Assembly (NCBI GenBank): GCA_003193925.1
Contig: PSPG01000009.1
Coordinates: 1 to 63,577 of the forward strand
DNA: 63,577 bases
Direction: 5' to 3'
Source: Candidatus Thalassarchaeum betae
GTDB taxonomy: Archaea > Thermoplasmatota > Poseidoniia > Poseidoniales > Thalassarchaeaceae
Below are positions 59,098-63,577 of the stretch, one piece after another (position 1 is the first letter of the stretch; each line of letters begins with the position of its first letter). Both the position numbers and the translations under genes were made by a program. The notes below the pieces were generated by a model. It was not told where the DNA came from and made no database searches. It was given only the letters and a program-made list of their open reading frames with translations.

Positions 59098-59526
59098 TCA
59101 CAGGAGCAGGGCCGCCTCCTCGCGGACCCGCTTGAACATGTTCAGGAAGCCATTTGCCCTGCTCGGGGTCAGGGAGGAGCGGATACCCATCGAGTCGGCG
59201 TAGTCCGGCTCCAAGTCGGCCACTTCCGCGGGATTCATCCCGTTGACCGCCATCGCAGTCACAGCCATCAGGCCCTGGACTATCTGTGCATCAGCCCCGC
59301 CTCGGAGGATGAAGCCTCCTTCCCCGTCAACATAGCAGATCACGTGGGCCCGAGACTGACAGCCGTGGATCTGGTTGTCGTCGGTCCACTCCTCGACGGG
59401 GAGTGGGGTCGGATGCCGCTTGGCGTACTCGAAGAGCAACTCGTAGCGCTCCATCGCATCGAAGCACTCCTGGAACTCCTCGACCACGTCGTCGAGGTGC
59501 GCAGGCCACTTCCTGCCTTCCAACAT
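59098..59526 (-). CDS. sufE: SufE-like sulfur acceptor
   Basis: A 142-residue cytoplasmic protein. SufE accepts sulfane sulfur from SufS on a conserved Cys and passes it to the SufBCD scaffold. The acceptor Cys56 is in DNQIHGCQSRAHV; LLFEYAKRHPTPLP and the later GLMAVTAMAVNGMNPAEVA are family segments. It sits between sufS (45 nt upstream) and sufT on the minus strand. SufE is mainly bacterial, so this operon may have been acquired, which a phylogeny could test. Confidence 0.94.
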   Translation of the reverse strand: MLEGRKWPAHLDDVVEEFQECFDAMERYELLFEYAKRHPTPLPVEEWTDDNQIHGCQSRAHVICYVDGEGGFILRGGADAQIVQGLMAVTAMAVNGMNPAEVADLEPDYADSMGIRSSLTPSRANGFLNMFKRVREEAALLL

Positions 59527-59571
59527 GGTGATGCGTCCTAGCGCCCCGCCTTGAACATGACTAGATGGTAA

Positions 59572-60798
59572 TCACGAGAAGCGCTCTACCAGGTGCTGTA
59601 GGTACTCGACGAAGGCCTCTGCCTCGTCCATCGTGTTGTAAATCCAGAACGAGGCGCGGTTCGTCGAGGGCACGCCGAGCGCGTCCATCAGAGGCTGGGC
59701 GCAGTGGTGTCCGGTCCTGACTGCGAAGCCCCCCTCGTCCAGCAGAAGCGCGAGGTCCAGCGACTGGATGCTCTCGTGCAGGAACGAGACCGCCCCGCTG
59801 CTGTCCTCCCTCTCTGGCTCGCCGTAGATACGGATTCCTGGAATCTCACGCATCTGCGCCGCTGTCCATGAGGCTACGTGGTTGATGTGCTCGTGCACCT
59901 CCCTCATGTCGAACTGGTCCAGCCACTCGACGGCCGCCCCCCATCCAATCGCCTCGGCGATCCTGGGCGTGCCGGTCTCGAACCTCGCATGGCCTTCCTG
60001 GAAGGTGCTGCCCTCGGTACTGACTGACTTGATTACGAGACCGCCTGTCAGGAACGGGCCCATCTGCTCCATCGCATCGGACTTTGCCAAGAGACATCCG
60101 ATACCAGTGGGGCCGGCCATCTTGTGCGCCGATATAGCGACGAAGTCAGCCCCCAGTTGATCGAAGTTGACCCTTTCGTGCGGAGCACCCTGCGCACAGT
60201 CCAGAAGGACTCTCGCTCCAGCGGCGTGCGACATCTCGATGATGTCCTCGATGGGGTTCCGGACTCCCAGCACGTTGCTGGTGTGCACCACGCACACGAG
60301 CGATGCGTCGGCGACCGCTACCTCCAAGGCATCCATGTCCAGAGTGAACGACTCGATGTCAATCGGGACGTATCTGACCTCGATGCCCCTCTCGATGGAG
60401 AGTTGCTGCCAAGGGACGATATCGGCATGGTGCTCCATCTCCGTCAGTACGATGACATCGCCCTCGCCGAGGTTCTCACGAGCCCATGCATATGCTACGA
60501 GGTTGATCGCCTCGGTCGCCCCGCTGGTGTAGATCAACCTGTCGGGCGAGGTACCGAAGTACGTGGCAATGAGCGCACGGGCGTTCTCGAGCGCGGTCGT
60601 CGCCTCGTCTGCCAGAGTGTGATTCGAGCGGTGCGCGTTGGAGTTGTACTCCTCGTAGTAGTGGGTCATGGCGTCGATGACGCACTGCGGCTTCTGCGAA
60701 GTCGCTGCATTGTCGAAGTAGACCAGTTGCTTGCCATTCGGCAGGCGACGCTTGAGAATAGGGAAATCAGCTCGTATCGCCTCGATATCCAAAGCCAT
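59572..60798 (-). CDS. sufS: Cysteine desulfurase, SufS type
   Basis: PLP enzyme that takes sulfur from cysteine for Fe-S clusters. It is 408 residues, the class II (SufS) length. Landmarks are YFDNAATSQKPQCVI, HRSNHTLADEAT, the PLP-binding Lys (about 226) in ISAHKMAGPTGIG, and the active-site Cys366 in RTGHHCAQPLM, in the short loop typical of SufS rather than IscS. A ribosome-binding-like TAGGAGG lies 8 nt before the ATG. It heads the sufS-sufE-sufT run and is divergent from the SBBP-repeat gene, with about 110 nt between the starts. Confidence 0.96.
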   Translation of the reverse strand: MALDIEAIRADFPILKRRLPNGKQLVYFDNAATSQKPQCVIDAMTHYYEEYNSNAHRSNHTLADEATTALENARALIATYFGTSPDRLIYTSGATEAINLVAYAWARENLGEGDVIVLTEMEHHADIVPWQQLSIERGIEVRYVPIDIESFTLDMDALEVAVADASLVCVVHTSNVLGVRNPIEDIIEMSHAAGARVLLDCAQGAPHERVNFDQLGADFVAISAHKMAGPTGIGCLLAKSDAMEQMGPFLTGGLVIKSVSTEGSTFQEGHARFETGTPRIAEAIGWGAAVEWLDQFDMREVHEHINHVASWTAAQMREIPGIRIYGEPEREDSSGAVSFLHESIQSLDLALLLDEGGFAVRTGHHCAQPLMDALGVPSTNRASFWIYNTMDEAEAFVEYLQHLVERFS

Positions 60799-60909
60799 AG
60801 CCGTTCCTCCTATTCACTCCAATCAACGGCCCGATATCAACTCGCGCACGTGGAAACGAAGCAACCGTGGCAGGGAAATGCAATAACGTGTCGTTTCCTA
60901 CAGACGTAC

Positions 60910-62925
60910 ATGCGCAGGAGCGTCGCAGGCGTACTCCTGAGTTCACTGATGGTGCTTTCCCTGGCGATGCCGGCCGCCGCCCAATCCGAGTCTCCCCCGG
61001 AGTGGTCAGCCGCTGTTTCTGCAGGTGGGTGGTGGGAGGATCAGATCACGGACATAGCCGTGGACCCCTCCTCGGGCGACATCTTCGTCGTAGGGGCGTT
61101 TCACTACGACATGTACCTCGGTCCGTTCTACCTGACCTCGGTCCAGCACGCCACCGCAGGCAACACCAGCGACATCTTCGTCGCCAAGCTGTCCGGCTCG
61201 GAGTGGAAGTGGGCGGTCTCGGCGGGCGGCGAGGACTACGACTGGGCGAGTTCGATAGCCGTCGATTCGTCCGGTGATGCCTACATCACTGGCGGATTCC
61301 GGTCGAACAACTCCACCTTCGACCCGTTCGTGCTGACGAACGCTGACCATACCCCGCGGGTCTGGGGGCAGTCGGAGCCGACTTCCGACGGCTTCGTCGC
61401 CAAGATCGACGCGGAGGGCTCCTGGCAGTGGGCCGAGCGGATATCCGGCAATATGACCGATGAGGGCTCGCAGGTCTCGGTCGGACCGAATGACCAGATT
61501 GTGGTATCTGGTGTGTTCAGCTCGACCGCCATCCAGTTCGGCGGAGGCAAGTCGTTGACCAACACAGGCAGCCCGAGCAGCACGGACATCTTCGTCATCA
61601 AGTTCGACTCGAACGGGACTCACCTCTGGGACGCCCAGGTGATGGGCTGGGGTAACGAGGTCGTCACCGGGATGGCTATCCACGGGTACGGCGACGTCAT
61701 GCTCACCGGTTACTTCACCGATCAGGCAGCTTACTTCACTCCACACAAAGCCGCCAACTCGAAAACTGGCCACTCAGAGGCCTTCGTCGCGAGGCTCTCG
61801 CCCTCGGGGTTCTGGTCATGGGTCATCGCGGCCGGAGGGGGTGGTGGCGACGAGGGGAAAGGGATTGATGTCGATTCCAATGGCAACTCGTACGTCATCG
61901 GGCGCTTCAGCTCGGATGCCATCGAGTTCAGGGATGCTGACAACAACACGAGCACGAAAGTGGTCAACACGGTCCAGACAGGGTCCACGGACGTCTTCGT
62001 CGCCAAGGTCGACGGCGCGGGCAACTGGCTGTGGGCCGTCGGCATCGAGGGTGATGGCACGGATTATGCGGGCGGCATCACTGTCGTCGACGATGGCGCG
62101 GTAGTCGCCGGAGGCTTCTACTCGCTGAACTACGTGTTCGGCTCGACCACGCTCCAGCACTCTGCTGCCGCCGCGCACGCTGACATGTACGTGGCGGGAA
62201 TCTCTGAGAACGGCACCTGGAACTGGGCAATCTCCGGGGGCATGGCGGGGTGGCCCGAGTACTTCGCGCTGGAGCACCACGACGGCTCGATCCACGTCGC
62301 AGGCTCGTTCTCGGTGGGTAAGGCCACCTTGGGCGAGCACGACATGCACAACTGGGACGAGAACAGCTCCTTCCAGTGGCCAGACGCATTCGTCGCTACC
62401 CTCGAGTTCCCCCCTCCCGTGCCCGGTTGCACTGATTCGCTAGCGACCAACTACGACTCGAACGCGGATGTGGACGATGGCTCGTGCGAGTACGCCCCGG
62501 ACACCGATGGGGATGGCATCAGAGACAACGTCGATACTGATGACGATGGCGATGGCCATACTGATGATAGGGAGGAGGCGTGCGGATCGGATCCACTAGA
62601 TCCCCAGTCGGTGCCTTCAGACAACGACGAGGATGGCTTCTGCGACGACTTGGACGATGACGACGATGACGATGGTCTGCTTGACGATGAGGAGGCAGCC
62701 TACGGGGCCGACCCGCTGAATCCTGACTCGGATGGTGACGGCCACATGGACGGGGACGAGGTGGATGGCGGTTACGACCCTATGGACCCCGAAGACTTCG
62801 CTAGGCCACTATGCTGCGGGCCCACTCCCTTCGAATCCCTGTTCACGATGGGCGCCCCCGTGATTGTGCTCCTATTCGTAGCCGTCCTTATCCTGAGAAG
62901 TAGAAAACATCCTGAAAACGAGTGA
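60910..62925 (+). CDS. SBBP beta-propeller surface protein with GCTD and TSP3 repeats
   Basis: A 671-residue secreted protein. A signal peptide ends near AAAQSES. Some 480 residues of SBBP-type blades follow (DIAVDPSSGDIFVVGAF, SIAVDSSGDAYITGGF, GIDVDSNGNSYVIGRF), typical of secreted seven-blade propellers. Next is a GCTDSLATNYDSNADVDDGSC repeat like those in the YHYH protein, then TSP3 Asp-rich repeats (about 535-630), and one membrane helix near the C terminus followed by a basic tail. The start at ATG 60910 puts the signal peptide first; the reading frame extends upstream into antisense sufS sequence. The ligand is unknown. Confidence 0.87.
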   Translation: MRRSVAGVLLSSLMVLSLAMPAAAQSESPPEWSAAVSAGGWWEDQITDIAVDPSSGDIFVVGAFHYDMYLGPFYLTSVQHATAGNTSDIFVAKLSGSEWKWAVSAGGEDYDWASSIAVDSSGDAYITGGFRSNNSTFDPFVLTNADHTPRVWGQSEPTSDGFVAKIDAEGSWQWAERISGNMTDEGSQVSVGPNDQIVVSGVFSSTAIQFGGGKSLTNTGSPSSTDIFVIKFDSNGTHLWDAQVMGWGNEVVTGMAIHGYGDVMLTGYFTDQAAYFTPHKAANSKTGHSEAFVARLSPSGFWSWVIAAGGGGGDEGKGIDVDSNGNSYVIGRFSSDAIEFRDADNNTSTKVVNTVQTGSTDVFVAKVDGAGNWLWAVGIEGDGTDYAGGITVVDDGAVVAGGFYSLNYVFGSTTLQHSAAAAHADMYVAGISENGTWNWAISGGMAGWPEYFALEHHDGSIHVAGSFSVGKATLGEHDMHNWDENSSFQWPDAFVATLEFPPPVPGCTDSLATNYDSNADVDDGSCEYAPDTDGDGIRDNVDTDDDGDGHTDDREEACGSDPLDPQSVPSDNDEDGFCDDLDDDDDDDGLLDDEEAAYGADPLNPDSDGDGHMDGDEVDGGYDPMDPEDFARPLCCGPTPFESLFTMGAPVIVLLFVAVLILRSRKHPENE

Positions 62926-62944
62926 TTCGCGCTAATCCTAGGGA

Positions 62945-62952
62945 CATTTATT
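62945..62952 (+). promoter_or_regulatory. TATA-like element of the SLOG/YspA-like gene
   Basis: CATTTATT is centred about 30 nt before ATG 62979 and selects that start over the in-frame one at 62922. Confidence 0.4.
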
Positions 62953-62978
62953 GCCGTACACCCACGTGCGTCGTGCAC

Positions 62979-63428
62979 ATGGCAGGGCCCACGGGACAGG
63001 ACATGGTCGAGCGGCTGGGCAGCCAAGACCTGAACAGGGACGGGGAAATTATCAATCTCGCAATCGTGGGCTCGAGCAGGTTCTACGACTTCTGGGTCTT
63101 CGAGGATGTGGTCGGTAGATGGGTCGATGAGAACGGCTATCCGGACCTCATCATCGTAGGTGGGGCGAGCGGTGTCGACTACATGGCAGAGCGCTGGGCC
63201 GACAACAACTCGATACCCATCGCCGTGTTCACCGAGGAGTGGGGCGACCCCAACAGGAGCCTGCAGGACAAGGGGCGCGCAGAAGCTCCCAACACTCTCA
63301 CTGCGAAGATCCTGAACGGCGCTTCGCACATCCTGGCGATGCCCTCATCCACTAGCAAATGGACTAGGATAGTGATAGAGCAAGCGGGCGAGCTGGGGAT
63401 CCCCACCGACGTTCACGAAGTCGACTGA
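62979..63428 (+). CDS. YspA/DUF2493-like SLOG-fold protein
   Basis: A 149-residue cytoplasmic protein. It has a Rossmann-like start LAIVGSSRFYDFWVFEDVVG and IIVGGASGVDYMAERWADNN, the glycine-rich GGAxGVD pattern of the SLOG superfamily (YspA, DprA, LOG), whose members bind nucleotides or nucleotide-derived signals. The basic or acidic pattern of the second half (EEWGDPNRSLQDKGR, ILAMPSS) fits DUF2493. Several SLOG proteins act in defence or stress signalling with partner effectors, but no such partner is adjacent here. ATG 62979 is chosen from the TATA-like element. Confidence 0.75.
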   Translation: MAGPTGQDMVERLGSQDLNRDGEIINLAIVGSSRFYDFWVFEDVVGRWVDENGYPDLIIVGGASGVDYMAERWADNNSIPIAVFTEEWGDPNRSLQDKGRAEAPNTLTAKILNGASHILAMPSSTSKWTRIVIEQAGELGIPTDVHEVD

Positions 63429-63433
63429 TGATG

Positions 63434-63517
63434 GTGCTCGTGCCGGGAGATGAGCACGTTTCCTCCGGAAACGAAGGGTTCGTTCTCACGAGGACATAGC
63501 CCGGCCACTGACGAACC
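63434..63517. repeat. three consecutive stem-loops in an intergenic region
   Basis: GTGCTC/GAGCAC (63434-63439 with 63452-63457), GTTTCC/GGAAAC (63458-63463 with 63467-63472) and GGTTCGT/ACGAACC (63477-63483 with 63511-63517). The first two are adjacent. They could be a terminator region after the SLOG gene or a structured RNA. Confidence 0.4.
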
Positions 63518-63550
63518 AACCGTTCAAGGCTGGCACCTCCTGTCAGGGTC

Positions 63551-63577
63551 ATGGGAAAACTCGAATTTATGGGAATA
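63551..63577 (+). CDS. Possible start of a gene cut by the right edge
   Basis: An ATG opens MGKLEFMGI and remains open to the end of the window. Only nine residues are visible, so this may be chance. Confidence 0.2.

Noticed and set aside
60124..60909. In-frame upstream extension of the SBBP protein
   Set aside because: It is antisense to sufS and would bury the clear signal peptide that begins at ATG 60910.
63424..63511. Possible C/D box small RNA (TGATGA near 63426, CTGA near 63508)
   Set aside because: The C-like box overlaps the SLOG stop codon, the purine before it is missing, the spacing is too long and no D'/C' pair is visible.
1..63577. Insertion sequences, integrases, phage or canonical defence genes
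   Set aside because: No transposase, integrase, Cas, restriction-modification or toxin-antitoxin protein was recognised; the SLOG-like protein alone is not enough to claim a defence system.

Overview
The window is a GC-rich, gene-dense stretch of an archaeal chromosome. Archaeal markers are an AglB/STT3 oligosaccharyltransferase, CDP-archaeol synthase (CarS), transcription factor B, a stand-alone GMP synthase ATPase subunit (GuaAB) and an archaeal-type PheS. Mixed with them are genes more typical of bacteria (FolD, SufS/SufE, thymidine phosphorylase, SCO1) and many very large acidic surface proteins with thrombospondin-type-3 (TSP3), LVIVD, SBBP, YHYH and lamin-tail modules. This mix fits planktonic marine Thermoplasmatota, most likely Marine Group II (Ca. 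Poseidoniales). That placement is inference; no rRNA gene lies in the window. Many starts sit about 25-30 nt after a TATA-like element, which points to leaderless transcription. GTG/TTG starts and 4-nt stop/start overlaps are frequent.

Left part (1-13 kb): a co-directional minus-strand run of carS, purD and a huge aglB-like gene that runs off the left edge (archaeal lipids, purines, N-glycosylation). Three secreted or membrane proteins of unknown function follow, then a CAT-anticodon tRNA.

13-26 kb, plus strand: a membrane-anchored OB-fold-like protein next to a TctA-like permease; a protein resembling the eukaryotic CD36 scavenger-receptor family; and a 1526-residue exoprotein (lamin tail, PhoX/DUF839-like, lamin tail, two phospholipase-D/nuclease modules, TSP3, membrane anchor). 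The last is translationally coupled to thymidine phosphorylase and then to a membrane acyltransferase, which suggests scavenging of extracellular DNA.

26-37 kb: a lipoprotein M60-like metalloprotease with repeated Ig-like domains, glyA, two giant tandem TSP3-repeat Ca-binding surface proteins and tRNA-Asn.

37-48 kb, mostly minus: gcvPA, gcvPB, a small membrane protein, purE and guaAB as an overlapping array; a degenerate SDR; an EF-hand protein with eukaryote-like modules; gcvT; TFB; tRNA-Ala. One-carbon genes (glyA, gcvT, gcvPA, gcvPB, folD) are scattered across the window; gcvH and lpd are not seen.

48-56 kb: a cell-surface cluster with two cupredoxin-like membrane-anchored proteins, two LVIVD beta-propeller proteins, a SCO1-like lipoprotein and a YHYH-domain protein. 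It is a candidate extracytoplasmic copper/redox system and, with the DNA-scavenging operon and the CD36-like protein, the best place to look for something undescribed.

56-63.6 kb: pheS, a zinc-ribbon membrane protein, tRNA-Thr, folD, a sufS-sufE-sufT operon, an SBBP/TSP3 surface protein, a small SLOG/YspA-like protein, and an intergenic region rich in stem-loops at the right edge. No gap between genes exceeds about 300 bases.
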